A DNA stretch of 64,000 bases from Scandinavium sp051650185 (GCF_051650185.1 NZ_JBOFIN010000094.1:62001-126000), one strand, 5' to 3'. Counted from the first letter of the stretch, positions 43,103 to 52,293 are shown. Notes: generated from the sequence alone by a model not told the origin. A program made the numbers and translations.

Positions 43103-44146
43103 ATGAAATTGCATTCAAAAGGGAAATTGAAAACCCTGGCCGCACTGACGATACTCAGCGTCGCTCTGGGTATGGGGGCAAACACTGCCGTCGCGGCGGA
43201 TATGTCTCACGGTGCGGATAATTTCTATCAAAGCGATAAGGTGAAAACTGAAATCGTAAAATTCAAAAATATTTACGGTATGGAAGTTACCGGCACGTTA
43301 TTTACTCCCCGCACTATGGAAGCCGGTAAAAAATATGACGCCCTTATTGTCGGCCATCCTTTTGCAGCAGTTAGACAGCAGGCAGCTAACCTCTACGCAA
43401 CCAAAATGGCGGAAGCCGGTTTTGTTGCGCTGTCCTTCGACCAGTCTTTCTGGGGGGAGAGTGCAGGTACGCCGCGAGGGGCTGTGCTGCCTGATGTCTA
43501 TGCAGAAAACTTCAGCGCTGCAGTTGATTTCCTCGGAACGCGCGCATTTGTGGATCGTGAAAAAATTGGCGTGATAGGTATCTGCGGTAGCGGCGGCTTT
43601 GCCATCGCCGCGACAAAAATGGATCCCCGCATCAAGGCGCTCGCCACCGTCAGCATGTACGACATGGGTGAATATTTCCGTACCGGTCTGAACCATGAGC
43701 GGACCGTGGAGATGAGAAACAAGGACCTGGCGATTGCCGCAGAACAACGCTACAAAACCGCTGAAACCGGCCAACCCGTTTATGGTCCGGGGCAAAACGA
43801 TCCGGTGTTCATCGAAGGTAAAGAGTCTAATGACTTTTATCAGACGGAGCGCGGCAAGGTGACATCCAACGATCGCCGCTCAACGCCAGCAACCTATGCT
43901 AAATTCATGAACTTCCATCCGTTTATCGATATCGAGTCTATTTCGCCGCGACCAATACTCTTTGTCGTGGGTGATGCTGCACCATCCCGCACCTATACCG
44001 ATACCGCTTACAAAATGGCCGCAGAGCCGAAAGAGCTGGTGGAGATTAAGGGGGCTAACCGTATCGACCTGTATGACCGCACTGAACTCATCCCGTGGGA
44101 CAAGCTGGTCTCATTCTTTAACACCCATCTGAAAACAGATAAATAA
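43103..44146 (+). CDS. Exported alpha/beta hydrolase, dienelactone-hydrolase-like (module A)
   Basis: 347 residues with a signal peptide ending near AVAA-DMS. The alpha/beta hydrolase core has ALIVGHPFAAVRQQAANLYA and a nucleophile elbow IGICGSGGFAIA in which Cys stands where dienelactone hydrolase has its Cys (GxCxGG). The acid is probably in FVVGDAAPSR; where a catalytic His is expected late in the chain, the sequence is KGANRIDLYDR and lacks it. The paralogue at 59940 has GATHIETY at that place, so this copy may be catalytically altered. RBS AGGAGG. Confidence 0.87.
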   Translation: MKLHSKGKLKTLAALTILSVALGMGANTAVAADMSHGADNFYQSDKVKTEIVKFKNIYGMEVTGTLFTPRTMEAGKKYDALIVGHPFAAVRQQAANLYATKMAEAGFVALSFDQSFWGESAGTPRGAVLPDVYAENFSAAVDFLGTRAFVDREKIGVIGICGSGGFAIAATKMDPRIKALATVSMYDMGEYFRTGLNHERTVEMRNKDLAIAAEQRYKTAETGQPVYGPGQNDPVFIEGKESNDFYQTERGKVTSNDRRSTPATYAKFMNFHPFIDIESISPRPILFVVGDAAPSRTYTDTAYKMAAEPKELVEIKGANRIDLYDRTELIPWDKLVSFFNTHLKTDK

Positions 44147-44157
44147 TGCGCTATTTG

Positions 44158-44180
44158 AACGGCACTGTTGCAGTGCCGTT
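44158..44180 (+). terminator. Hairpin after the module A hydrolase
   Basis: Ten perfect base pairs AACGGCACTG / CAGTGCCGTT with a TTG loop, 11 bp after the hydrolase stop, followed only by ATTCC. May reduce read-through into the cyclophilin-like gene. Confidence 0.6.
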
Positions 44181-44213
44181 ATTCCTGAAAAGATAAAAAT
44201 AACGGAGAGTTTT

Positions 44214-44642
44214 ATGTTCAAACCAGTCATGTTTGCTCTGGCCTCCCTGACGGCTGTGTCATTCTCATCTGTGGGGGCCGAGGCTGAAGGCATCCGGGTC
44301 AAGATCACGGCGGGTGACCAGGTAATGACGGCAACGTTTTATGACAATGCCACCACTCGGGCGCTGGTCTCTCGTTTCCCGCTGACGCTGCCCATGGAAG
44401 ATTTATACGGACGTGAAATGTGCTACCGGTTCCCGGATGCGCTGCCGGCAAACGAAACGAAAACCAGCGGTTATAAAGTGGGCGATATTGTTTACTGGGC
44501 ACCACGCCACAGCTTCGTCATCATGTACGAACAGAACAATGAACGGATCGGTAATCTTCAGAAGGTGGGCCGTATCCACTCTGGAGTGGGGATTTTCAGA
44601 CATACGGGTAATATTGATGTGACATTTGAAATGGCACATTGA
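44214..44642 (+). CDS. Exported cyclophilin-like fold protein (module A)
   Basis: 142 residues with a signal peptide ending near GAEA-EGI. The rest is a cyclophilin-like beta barrel (Cyclophil_like2 type): VKITAGDQVMTATFYDNATT, then LVSRFPLTLPMEDLYGREMC, GYKVGDIVYWAPRHSFVIMY and GRIHSGVGIF. The group is not known to have prolyl isomerase activity, and its function is unknown. It repeatedly sits with AKR, cupin and flavodoxin genes, as here. RBS CGGAGAG. A second, different copy is at 49889. Confidence 0.85.
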   Translation: MFKPVMFALASLTAVSFSSVGAEAEGIRVKITAGDQVMTATFYDNATTRALVSRFPLTLPMEDLYGREMCYRFPDALPANETKTSGYKVGDIVYWAPRHSFVIMYEQNNERIGNLQKVGRIHSGVGIFRHTGNIDVTFEMAH

Positions 44643-44814
44643 TCCGTTATTCAATTAGGGCCTGACGCTAATCTCAAAGATATTCATCACTGTCTTATCC
44701 TGCATGTCAGGATTTTTTGCAAAGACAGGACTGCTTATTAGCATGCAAATTAAAAGCATGAGACTCTTTTTCACGATAATCCTGATACTGAAATTAATGT
44801 TTACGTTCGGTCCA

Positions 44815-45414
44815 TTACTGTTTAAGACGCTCGATCAGTTGACTTTGGTAAGATGGCAGTCGGTCATTACTGGCGCTCTCAAAGACCAATGGCGAAAGCC
44901 ACGTCATGCCCGCATGCAGAGCGCTGGCCTTCATGGGTAAAAATACATCCGCAAGCGTCACCCCAATCCTACCATCAGGACCGTACGTGGAGGCGCCGCC
45001 CGCCGCCGTACTGACCATCAACATCTCTTTTCCCTGCCACAGACCGGGCCCTACGCTACCCCAGGTTTCATTCAGCCAGGCTTTCATCATCGGCGTAATA
45101 TTGAACCAGTGAGTGGGGAACAGAAAGACAACACGTGTGTGTTCACGCATCAATTGCCGCTCTGTATCGCCATTGATGCGACGAGTGTCAAAACCATACA
45201 GGCTCTCCAGATTGCGGACCGTCACGCCTTCCACGCTTTCTGCTGCCTCTTGCAGTCCTTTCGTCAACACCGAACGCTCAGGATACGGGTGAGAAACAAT
45301 AACAAGCGTTTTAATTGTGGTCTTATCGCGATTCTGCGCGTGACTGATGGGTATCAAGCAGCTAATGGTAAACAGAGCGCATGCCGCTGCCCTGCGAAAG
45401 TTTATCCACTTCAT
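44815..45414 (-). CDS. Exported flavodoxin-fold NAD(P)H:quinone oxidoreductase-like protein
   Basis: 199 residues from MKWINFRRAA, with AGAGGTTTT upstream; the longer frame has no such site. A signal peptide ends near ISHA-QNR and has an RR pair before the hydrophobic core, so Tat export is possible. The mature part is a Flavodoxin_2 (KefF/MdaB) domain: TLVIVSHPYPERSVLTKGLQ, then VVFLFPTHWFNITPMMKAWL and MLMVSTAAGGASTYG. FMN or FAD binding is expected. It lies downstream of the AKR at 45547 on the same strand, with a 132-bp gap. Confidence 0.82.
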   Translation of the reverse strand: MKWINFRRAAACALFTISCLIPISHAQNRDKTTIKTLVIVSHPYPERSVLTKGLQEAAESVEGVTVRNLESLYGFDTRRINGDTERQLMREHTRVVFLFPTHWFNITPMMKAWLNETWGSVGPGLWQGKEMLMVSTAAGGASTYGPDGRIGVTLADVFLPMKASALHAGMTWLSPLVFESASNDRLPSYQSQLIERLKQ

Positions 45415-45546
45415 AAAACCTCTTCTGGCTATATATGGGCTGATGTTGACGCTGATGATGCGATCCCCGAGAATGTGGCCGGACACTTTGCCGCTGGGTT
45501 ATAAATCATCCTTCCTCCCATTGGGTTTCACCAAACTGATTAATTT

Positions 45547-46566
45547 CTACCTCGTCCATACCTGTTTAATGTCTTTGGTCTGCGGGGTGTTTTGTGCCAT
45601 GATTCCTGTCAGGAAGTGCGGTTGGTAGGACTCCTCCAGATACCCAATTTCCTCAGGTTTCAACTGAAGATTTACGGCGTTTACCGCACCGTCAACATGA
45701 TGTTTTTTCGTCGCGCCGACGACAGGAGAAGTAACTTTTGTAAGCAGCCATGCGAGAGAGATTTCAGTCATTGAAACGTGATATTGCTCTGCAAGCTCAG
45801 CCACCCTCTCTATAATTTTCCAATCCTGATCGACCGTGTTGTCGTACTTCCCACGCGCATAATCATCCTCAGCGGCTCGCAGCGTGTGGCCTTCAAGACG
45901 CGCCAGTCGCCCACTGGCCAGAGCGCTATAAGGTGTTAACGCGATACCGTCTTCAGCGCATAGCCCGAAGAGTTCTCGTTCATCTTCACGCATAATCAGG
46001 TTGTAGTGACTTTGTACAGAAACAAAGGGGGTTAGCCCTTCGCGTGCGGCGAGTGCGTTTGCCTTTGCCAACTGCCATGCATAGCAATTAGAAATACCAA
46101 TAGCGCGTACTTTGCCCGCAGTGACAGCGGCATGCAGAGCTTCAAGCACTTCGACAATTGGGGTGTTGTAATCCCAGATGTGATTGATATAGAGGTCTAT
46201 GTAGTCCATACCGAGATTCTGCAGGCTCTGATCAAGCGAGCGCATTATCGCCTGCTTTCCGGTGATACCCTGGTCAATTTGCTCTGGTGTTCGCGGCAGA
46301 AACTTAGTTGCAAGCACAATATCTTCGCGTTTTGCCATATCACGCAGCGCGCGGCCTACGTAACGTTCGCTCGATCCGTTCTGATAAGCGATGGCGGTAT
46401 CGTAAAAATTGATGCCCTTCTCAAGCGCATAGCGGATGATTTTCCTGCTTTCAGTTTCGTCCAGTGTCCAGCGATGCTGGCCTGTGGAAGGATCGCCAAA
46501 CCCCATACACCCCATGCAAATGCGGGAGACCATTAAGTCACTTTGACCGAGCTGGGTATACAGCAT
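45547..46566 (-). CDS. Aldo/keto reductase (YdhF/YghZ-like group)
   Basis: 339-residue cytosolic AKR. Tetrad residues are in NFYDTAIAYQNGSSE (Asp, Tyr), LATKFLPRT (Lys) and YINHIWDYNTP (His). I use the ATG of MLYTQLGQSDLMVSR because AAGGGG is 8 bases before it; another ATG two codons upstream is too close to that site. It is the last gene of a probable four-gene unit with 46585 and 47145, divergent from a LysR regulator. Confidence 0.92.
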   Translation of the reverse strand: MLYTQLGQSDLMVSRICMGCMGFGDPSTGQHRWTLDETESRKIIRYALEKGINFYDTAIAYQNGSSERYVGRALRDMAKREDIVLATKFLPRTPEQIDQGITGKQAIMRSLDQSLQNLGMDYIDLYINHIWDYNTPIVEVLEALHAAVTAGKVRAIGISNCYAWQLAKANALAAREGLTPFVSVQSHYNLIMREDERELFGLCAEDGIALTPYSALASGRLARLEGHTLRAAEDDYARGKYDNTVDQDWKIIERVAELAEQYHVSMTEISLAWLLTKVTSPVVGATKKHHVDGAVNAVNLQLKPEEIGYLEESYQPHFLTGIMAQNTPQTKDIKQVWTR

Positions 46567-46584
46567 CTTCATTTCCCCTTTTGT

Positions 46585-47148
46585 TTATTCATGAATAGCG
46601 TTAAGCAGTGCGATAAGTCTGGAGGCATGCTCACGGGCCAGAGTTTTTTGTTGGGCTATCTTATCGTCATCCCGGTCAGCGTAGCTGATACCGCAGGTGT
46701 AAAGCGGAGGTAGCATCTTAAGCTGGCACAGCCTGGCCGTGGTGGCGAACGGGATGAGGTAATCTTCGACGGTGTGGCCAAAGAAACCGTCAGGGGTATA
46801 CGCTGCCTGCGGAGCTCCGGTGGTGAAGGATAGAAGCAGCTTTTTACCTCCCAGTTTAGCCGTTGAGCCGTGTGCGAAGCCGTGAACAAAAACCTCATCC
46901 AGCCACTGTTTCATCAGCCCTGGTAGTCCATACCACGAAAAAGGAAACTGCCAGACAATCACATCGGCCTTTAGCAGGCTTTTCTGTTCTTCGTCGAGGT
47001 TGATTTTTCCGTCTGGATAGAGCCAGTCCAGACGACGGATTTCAGCAGCAGGCAGGGCGGTCGCAACCTCATCGAGGATGGTGGCGTTAGCGATGGAATG
47101 GTTGAGATTCGGATGCCCGGAAACGATAAGGATATTAGGTATTCTCAT
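46585..47148 (-). CDS. NAD(P)H-dependent flavin oxidoreductase, Flavodoxin_2 (KefF/MdaB) type
   Basis: 187-residue cytosolic flavoprotein: ILIVSGHPNLNHSIANATIL at the N-terminus (flavin phosphate loop), VIVWQFPFSWYGLPGLMKQW and LLLSFTTGAPQAAYTPDG. Such enzymes reduce quinones or other electrophiles by two electrons with NAD(P)H. The start ATG overlaps the stop of the gene in front (ATGA), so translation is coupled. Confidence 0.92.
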   Translation of the reverse strand: MRIPNILIVSGHPNLNHSIANATILDEVATALPAAEIRRLDWLYPDGKINLDEEQKSLLKADVIVWQFPFSWYGLPGLMKQWLDEVFVHGFAHGSTAKLGGKKLLLSFTTGAPQAAYTPDGFFGHTVEDYLIPFATTARLCQLKMLPPLYTCGISYADRDDDKIAQQKTLAREHASRLIALLNAIHE

Positions 47149-47459
47149 TCTTTCTCCTGATTTTTAAATTCTGTAGAGAAGAGATTTTCCCAGCTAATGA
47201 ACGATCCAAGTGGAATACATTCGAAGGTTAATAATCCCGCCATCGCCAGCGGAAATTTGGCCATAACCCGATTGGCCTCATCAACAGTGTCGCACTCAAG
47301 GAAAATGGCGACGCCTGGTCTGTCCTGACGGAAATAGATGTCGCGAATGAAGCCAGATTTGTACAGCTCCCATGCATGCAAGGCTTCCGCGGTAAGGTGG
47401 GGTGCATAACGTTCCAGCGTTACGTCAGGCGCGGGGATATCGAGACATAAAATTCGCAT
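47145..47459 (-). CDS. Muconolactone-isomerase/YciI-like dimeric alpha-beta barrel protein
   Basis: 104-residue protein with the size and pattern of the muconolactone isomerase / YciI fold: IPAPDVTLERYAPHLTAEAL, then DIYFRQDRPGVAIFLECDTV, DEANRVMAKFPLAMAGLL and the end FECIPLGSF. Paralogues often accompany quinone reductases. It is first in the unit transcribed away from the LysR gene at 47597. RBS CTGGAGACAATC. Confidence 0.8.
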   Translation of the reverse strand: MRILCLDIPAPDVTLERYAPHLTAEALHAWELYKSGFIRDIYFRQDRPGVAIFLECDTVDEANRVMAKFPLAMAGLLTFECIPLGSFISWENLFSTEFKNQEKE

Positions 47460-47553
47460 GATTGTCTCCAGAAACAGTTATCAGCAGGAAGAGACAAAAG
47501 TATACGTGCCTGTGATGGCAAAGATTAGGCGGTCATTGACTTAAGAATATTTA

Positions 47554-47574
47554 GCCTGTACTTAATAATCAGGC
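47554..47574. promoter_or_regulatory. Candidate LysR operator
   Basis: Inverted arms GCCTG (47554-47558) and CAGGC (47570-47574) with an 11-base AT-rich spacer, in the 137-bp gap between the LysR gene and the divergent isomerase-oxidoreductase-AKR unit. The size and T-N11-A form fit LysR-type recognition sites. Confidence 0.45.
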
Positions 47575-47596
47575 GTACTTTGCTTAAGGATATGCT

Positions 47597-48493
47597 ATGA
47601 ATAACGCTCTTTATAATCAGATACGCATCTTTCAGAGCATTGCGCGCGAAGGCAATATTTCGGCAGCCGCGAGGAAGCTTGAAATCACGCCGCCGTCTGT
47701 CAGCAATGCGCTCAGGCTGCTGGAGGTGCACATTGGTCATCCGCTTTTTGTACGCACCACCCGGCGAATTGAGCTGACTGAAACCGGACAACAGTTGCTA
47801 GAGCAAACCGTCGCAGCGGTGGATACGCTGGAAAGGTCACTGGAAAGTATCCGCGACCAGAATCAACAACCTTCCGGGACGCTGAGAATTACGCTCTCGC
47901 GCTTTGCCTACCTGCTCATTCTTAAACCGGTGATGGCGGCATTCTGTCAGCAATATCCGAGGATTCAGTTGGAAATTTCGGTCAACGATGGCACCGTAAA
48001 TATCATTGAGGAACGTTTTGACCTGGGGATTCGCTTTGGCGATATTCTGGAAGGCGGGGTGGTGGCTCGCCCATTGATGAAACCATTTCGTGAAGGATTA
48101 TATGCTTCTTCAGCTTATCTCTCCGAGTATGGAAGGCCTGAGGAGCCAGCCGATCTCATCCATCACCGGCTTATTGGCTATCGTTTTATTACCAACAACC
48201 GTATCCTCCCGTTGATCCTGAATGATAACGGGGAGCAGTTGACTATTGAGATGCCAGGGCAGTTAATCAGCAATGATATTGACGTCATGGCAGATGGTAT
48301 TCGTAACGGGTTGGGGATTGGACGCTTGTTTGAACCTGTATATCAGTTACAGCCCGATCAGGAGCAATTTATACCGGTAATGGAAAACTATTGGAAAACA
48401 TATCCGCCCGTTTATCTCTATTATCCGAAAAATGCTGGCAACATCAAAAGAGTCAAAACCCTGATCGATTTTCTGATAGCCACAACAGCCTGA
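47597..48493 (+). CDS. LysR-family regulator (3 of 4)
   Basis: 298 residues, RBS TTAAGGATATGCT. The helix-turn-helix is NISAAARKLEITPPSVSNAL near residue 19. The effector domain has LEISVNDGTVNIIEERFDLG and ends YPPVYLYYPKNAGNIKR. It differs more from the other three LysR proteins than they do from each other. It is divergent from the 47459-45547 unit, and the alcohol dehydrogenase gene follows on its own strand. Confidence 0.93.
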   Translation: MNNALYNQIRIFQSIAREGNISAAARKLEITPPSVSNALRLLEVHIGHPLFVRTTRRIELTETGQQLLEQTVAAVDTLERSLESIRDQNQQPSGTLRITLSRFAYLLILKPVMAAFCQQYPRIQLEISVNDGTVNIIEERFDLGIRFGDILEGGVVARPLMKPFREGLYASSAYLSEYGRPEEPADLIHHRLIGYRFITNNRILPLILNDNGEQLTIEMPGQLISNDIDVMADGIRNGLGIGRLFEPVYQLQPDQEQFIPVMENYWKTYPPVYLYYPKNAGNIKRVKTLIDFLIATTA

Positions 48494-48736
48494 TAAAAAC
48501 CAGAAACTCACTGCTAATTACAGTGCTGTTAATGTAGTAGACGTTTATGGTCCCCTGTGGGATTCATTAATTTTGTTCATTACTGATATCAGAACTGCGT
48601 TGTTGTCCAGAGAAAGTCGTTGTTGTTACCGTTATGTACGTTTTGACAAATACTCTTCGCATCGCTTGCTGGTTAATTGCACGCGCTAATCGGGGGCTTT
48701 TCTGATTCTGAAATTGAAAAAGAACATGAGGTATTA

Positions 48737-49786
48737 ATGAAAACGGTTGGTTATGCAGCGCACGCTGCCGACGCGAAACTGGTTCCTTATCATTTTGAAC
48801 GTCGCGATTTACGTGAAAACGATGTCGCCATTGAAATTCTTTATTGCGGCGTTTGCCACTCAGATCTGCATACGGTCAACGGAGACTGGGGCCCGCAGCC
48901 TTACCCGTTGATCCCGGGCCACGAAATTGTGGGGGTCGTCACGTCCGTGGGGCAGAATGTCAAAAAATATCATCCAGGCGATCATGTCGCCGTTGGCTGC
49001 ATGGTGGATAGCTGTCTGCACTGCGATCAGTGTGAGCATGGCGAAGAGCAATTCTGTCGTAACGGGATGACGCCTACCTATGGCGCACCTGATCGCTTGA
49101 GCGGCGAAATCACTCAGGGCGGATACGCCAAACATATTGTCGTACGCGAAGAGTTTGTCCTGCGCGTGCCGGAAAATATGGATCTGGCAAAGACCGCGCC
49201 GATCCTTTGTGCTGGTATCACCACCTTCTCTCCGTTGCGTACCTGGAATGTGGGCTCGGGAAGTCGCGTTGGCGTGATCGGATTAGGTGGCCTGGGCCAT
49301 ATGGCGGTTAAGCTGGCCGTGGCGATGGGGGCCGAGGTGACCGTCATCAGCCGCAATCAGAACAAAGAGGAAGAGGCAAGGGCGCTGGGTGCGAAAGGCA
49401 TTTTACCTTCTTCCGATCCGCAGGCATTGCAGGATTCAGCCTGTGCATTCGATTTAATTATTGATACAGCATCCGTTAAGCATGACCTGAATATCTATAC
49501 CCCGTTATTGGATATTGATGGCTCGTTAGTCATTGTCGGCCAGGTTGGTCTGATGGATGAACCGCTCACGGTTCCTTTGATCATGGGTCGCCGTCGCGTT
49601 GCGGGTTCGCTGATCGGCGGCATTGCGGAAACCCAGGAAGTCCTGGATTTCTGCGCGAAGCACGATGTCTATCCTGAGTGCGAAATGATTAATATCGATC
49701 AGATCAACGATGCTTTCGCTCGCCTTGCACAGGGAGACATGGCCCACCGCTTCGTCATTGATATGGCCTCGCTGAGCGCAGAATAA
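48737..49786 (+). CDS. Zinc-dependent alcohol dehydrogenase, YahK/CAD type
   Basis: 349-residue medium-chain dehydrogenase, the same length as E. coli YahK, a broad NADPH aldehyde reductase. Catalytic zinc ligands are in YCGVCHSDLH and PGHEIVG. Structural zinc cysteines are in DSCLHCDQCEHGEEQFC, and the Rossmann motif is GLGGLGHMAVKLA. The start MKTVGYAAH has ATGAGGTATTA upstream; the 20 codons before it are unlikely to be translated. Likely reduces aldehydes to alcohols. Confidence 0.93.
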   Translation: MKTVGYAAHAADAKLVPYHFERRDLRENDVAIEILYCGVCHSDLHTVNGDWGPQPYPLIPGHEIVGVVTSVGQNVKKYHPGDHVAVGCMVDSCLHCDQCEHGEEQFCRNGMTPTYGAPDRLSGEITQGGYAKHIVVREEFVLRVPENMDLAKTAPILCAGITTFSPLRTWNVGSGSRVGVIGLGGLGHMAVKLAVAMGAEVTVISRNQNKEEEARALGAKGILPSSDPQALQDSACAFDLIIDTASVKHDLNIYTPLLDIDGSLVIVGQVGLMDEPLTVPLIMGRRRVAGSLIGGIAETQEVLDFCAKHDVYPECEMINIDQINDAFARLAQGDMAHRFVIDMASLSAE

Positions 49787-49800
49787 ACGCAAAAACACAG

Positions 49801-49824
49801 GCGGTAGCGCGCGTTGGCTACCGC
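49801..49824 (+). terminator. Hairpin after the alcohol dehydrogenase
   Basis: GCGGTAGC / GCTACCGC, 8 perfect pairs with an 8-base loop, followed by TTTCAC; 14 bp after the stop codon. Confidence 0.5.
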
Positions 49825-49888
49825 TTTCACAACGCCTCTGCGTCTTTTTTAAAAACAGTCGCAATTGATGTCGTCCGAGTGGCTCCTC

Positions 49889-50359
49889 ATGTTTATTTAT
49901 TCAAAAAATCAACGTGTATTTTCCAGATTTTCAGGATGGGGCATATTGGGTCTGATATTCATGTTTTCGGCTACGGCGAGCGCGCGGAATACAGAGGAAA
50001 ATGTAATGAAGATAAATATCATACTTAACGATAAAACCCTTATCGCGACCCTGAATAACTCTCCTGCGAGCCGAGAATTTGCGGCCTTATTACCGCTTAC
50101 GTTGCAACTGAAAGATTATGCCGGGGAGGAGAAAATAAGTGACTTACCTTCCCGGTTGACCACCGAAGGTTCACCCGAAGGAACGTCAGCAAAAAAAGGC
50201 GATATAACCCTTTATGCGCCCTGGGGAAATCTGGCTATTTTTTATAAATCCCATAGCTATGTGTCTGGCTTAATGAAACTTGGGCAATTAGATGAGCCAG
50301 ATGCATTGCCCGTCCACCCTGATGCCTACAGCGCCAGATTTGAACTGTTGACGGAATAA
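49889..50359 (+). CDS. Cyclophilin-like fold protein (module B), alternative starts
   Basis: The conserved domain is MKINIILNDKTLIATLNN, then ASREFAALLPLTLQLKDYAG, KKGDITLYAPWGNLAIFY and MKLGQLDEPDALP, a Cyclophil_like2 barrel. From the ATG at 49889 the product is 156 residues and begins with a signal-peptide-like segment (RFSGWGILGLIFMFSATASA-RN). From the ATG at 50006, which has GAGGAAA at ideal spacing, it is 117 residues and cytosolic. Both may be used. The CMD lipoprotein follows after 24 bp. Confidence 0.78.
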   Translation: MFIYSKNQRVFSRFSGWGILGLIFMFSATASARNTEENVMKINIILNDKTLIATLNNSPASREFAALLPLTLQLKDYAGEEKISDLPSRLTTEGSPEGTSAKKGDITLYAPWGNLAIFYKSHSYVSGLMKLGQLDEPDALPVHPDAYSARFELLTE

Positions 50360-50383
50360 TCGTCACTCGGCGGGAGAAAATGA

Positions 50384-51175
50384 ATGATAAGCAGGACATT
50401 TCTGGCGATTCTTTCTCTGTTATTGATGAGCGGATGCGTTTCCCAAACCACGCAAAACAGGAGTTTGAAAATGACACAAAAAGATACACATGGCGCCGTT
50501 GCTGAAGTCGCACCCGCTATGGCTGCGTATGCTGAACGATTTATTGAAAAAGATCTCTGGAATCGTCCGGAGTTGTCACGTCGCGACCGCAGCCTGGTCA
50601 CGATTGCAGCACTCATCAGCCGGAATGATACGGCTGAGCTTCCGCACTACCTTAACGTGGCGCTGGATAGCGGCGTGAAGCCCGCTGAAATCTCCGAGGT
50701 TATTACCCATCTGGCATTTTATGCTGGCTGGCCAAACGCCACCTCTGCGGCGCTGGTTGCCCGCAACGTCTTTGCGCACCGCCATATCGATACGGCATCC
50801 TTGCCAGGGGATAAAGTGGATTTCCTGCCTCTGGATAAAGCGTCGGAAAACCAACGTGCCACGATGGTTGAGTCAAACTTTGGCAAGGTATCACCGGGGG
50901 TCGTGAAATACACCACGGATGCACTATTCCTGGACCTATGGCTGCGGCCGGGTCTGGCGCCACGGGACCGAAGCCTGGTAACGGTTAGCGCACTGGTTAC
51001 CGCCGGGCAAGTGGCGCAAGTGCCGTATCATCTTAATCGGGCGATGGATAATGGTTTGACCCAGACTCAGGCCTCAGAGGTCTTGACACAGCTGGCCTTT
51101 GTGGCGGGCTGGCCAAACATTTTCTCAGCCTTACCCGTATTTAAAGAGGTATTTACAGGCAGGAATCACGCCTGA
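50384..51175 (+). CDS. Tandem CMD-family lipoprotein (module B)
   Basis: 263 residues. The N-terminus is a lipoprotein signal with lipobox LLMSGC near residue 18; residue +2 is Val, so outer-membrane sorting is expected by the usual rule. Two CMD domains follow, DLWNRPELSRRDRSLVTIAA and DLWLRPGLAPRDRSLVTVSA, both without CxxC. The second repeat is nearly the same as that of the module A protein at 40074. RBS GGGAG. It ends at a strong terminator. Confidence 0.9.
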   Translation: MISRTFLAILSLLLMSGCVSQTTQNRSLKMTQKDTHGAVAEVAPAMAAYAERFIEKDLWNRPELSRRDRSLVTIAALISRNDTAELPHYLNVALDSGVKPAEISEVITHLAFYAGWPNATSAALVARNVFAHRHIDTASLPGDKVDFLPLDKASENQRATMVESNFGKVSPGVVKYTTDALFLDLWLRPGLAPRDRSLVTVSALVTAGQVAQVPYHLNRAMDNGLTQTQASEVLTQLAFVAGWPNIFSALPVFKEVFTGRNHA

Positions 51176-51192
51176 CGGATGACGAGTCGGAT

Positions 51193-51220
51193 AAGCCAGC
51201 ACCTGTTCAGGTGCTGGCTT
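51193..51220. terminator. Rho-independent terminator after the CMD lipoprotein gene
   Basis: A 13-bp perfect stem AAGCCAGCACCTG / CAGGTGCTGGCTT with a 2-base loop, followed by TTTT; lies between the convergent CMD and LysR genes. Confidence 0.88.
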
Positions 51221-51262
51221 TTTTCTGCGCAGAAAGCGGGGCGTCCATCTGCCAGGGCCTGT

Positions 51263-52162
51263 TCAGGGATGTTTGTAGTGGCGCAGCGCGTCAATAACGA
51301 GCTGGAAAGCTTTCGAATGATTTCTGTTTTCCGGGTAGTAGATGTAATAACCATCCCAGTAAGGACACCAGTCTTCAAGGACGCTGATCAGTTCGCCGCG
51401 GGCGAGCTGTTTCTCTGCTATATCACGGGGAACATGTGCCAGCCCATATCCTTCTATGGCAGCCTGTAAATTCTGATAGATACGACTAAACACCAGCTGA
51501 CCGCTGACCTTGACGTTCAGGCTCTTTCCCTCTTTTTCGAACTCCCAGACATACAAATTACCGTGGGTGGGAAACCGAAGATTGATGCAGCTGTGATCAA
51601 TAAGATCGTTAGGATGCAGCGGATAAGGGTGGCGGGAAAAATAGTCAGGAGAACCGACGACGGCAAAGCGCACATCCGGGCCGATACGCACGGAGATCAT
51701 GCCATTAGAGATTTGCTCACCGAGCCGCGTTCCTGCATCAAACCGGCCGGAGACAATATCCGTCAGCGCATAGTCATCAATCAGCTCCAGAGTAATATCC
51801 GGGTATTCCTTGAGTAGTGGCTCAAGCTTGGGCCATATGACAGAGCCAATCGCATAATCTGACGTTGATATACGTACCGTACCAGCGGCTTTACTGTTGA
51901 GGTCCTTCAGCGACTGTAATCGCCCCTGGATCCCATCGATATAAGGGCCGAGGTCATCGAACATGGATTGCCCTATATCGGTTAACGAAATACTGCGCGT
52001 GGTGCGGGTCAGAAGTTTCATCCCAAGACGGGATTCGAGGGTTCGAATGGTATGGCTGAGGGCTGATTGTGAAACGCCTAAATGTGCCGCTGCTTTGGTA
52101 AAGCTCTTTTCACGCGCGACGACTATAAACGCCATTAAATCATTAAGGTTTTCCCGTGCCAA
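51263..52162 (-). CDS. LysR-family regulator (4 of 4)
   Basis: 299 residues if translation begins at the TTG for (M)ARENLNDLMAF, which has AAGGGGGG 4 bases upstream; an ATG 22 codons earlier gives residues unlike the family. The helix-turn-helix is SFTKAAAHLGVSQSALSHTI. The effector domain has DIVSGRFDAGTRLGE and ends VLEDWCPYWDGYYIYYPENR. It is divergent from the AKR at 52382 and convergent with the module B operon. Confidence 0.9.
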   Translation of the reverse strand: MARENLNDLMAFIVVAREKSFTKAAAHLGVSQSALSHTIRTLESRLGMKLLTRTTRSISLTDIGQSMFDDLGPYIDGIQGRLQSLKDLNSKAAGTVRISTSDYAIGSVIWPKLEPLLKEYPDITLELIDDYALTDIVSGRFDAGTRLGEQISNGMISVRIGPDVRFAVVGSPDYFSRHPYPLHPNDLIDHSCINLRFPTHGNLYVWEFEKEGKSLNVKVSGQLVFSRIYQNLQAAIEGYGLAHVPRDIAEKQLARGELISVLEDWCPYWDGYYIYYPENRNHSKAFQLVIDALRHYKHP

Positions 52163-52262
52163 CTTGCCCCCCTTACTGCCAAAAGAAAGTGATGGAGTAG
52201 TGTAGCGTAATGCATAGCGAAGGGGCACTTAATGGATAGGTAATTTACGGCGTTAAGCTGGT

Positions 52263-52293
52263 CGATTTTCTGGGGCGTAATTTATGAAAATCG
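52263..52293. promoter_or_regulatory. Inverted repeat between LysR and AKR genes
   Basis: CGATTTTC (52263-52270) and GAAAATCG (52286-52293) are perfect 8-bp arms with a 15-base spacer in the divergent promoter region. It could be the operator of the LysR regulator or simply a hairpin. Confidence 0.35.

Noticed and set aside
44704..44940. Hydrophobic 78-codon frame after the cyclophilin-like gene
   Set aside because: Runs into the flavodoxin gene on the other strand, and has no ribosome-binding site or recognisable family.
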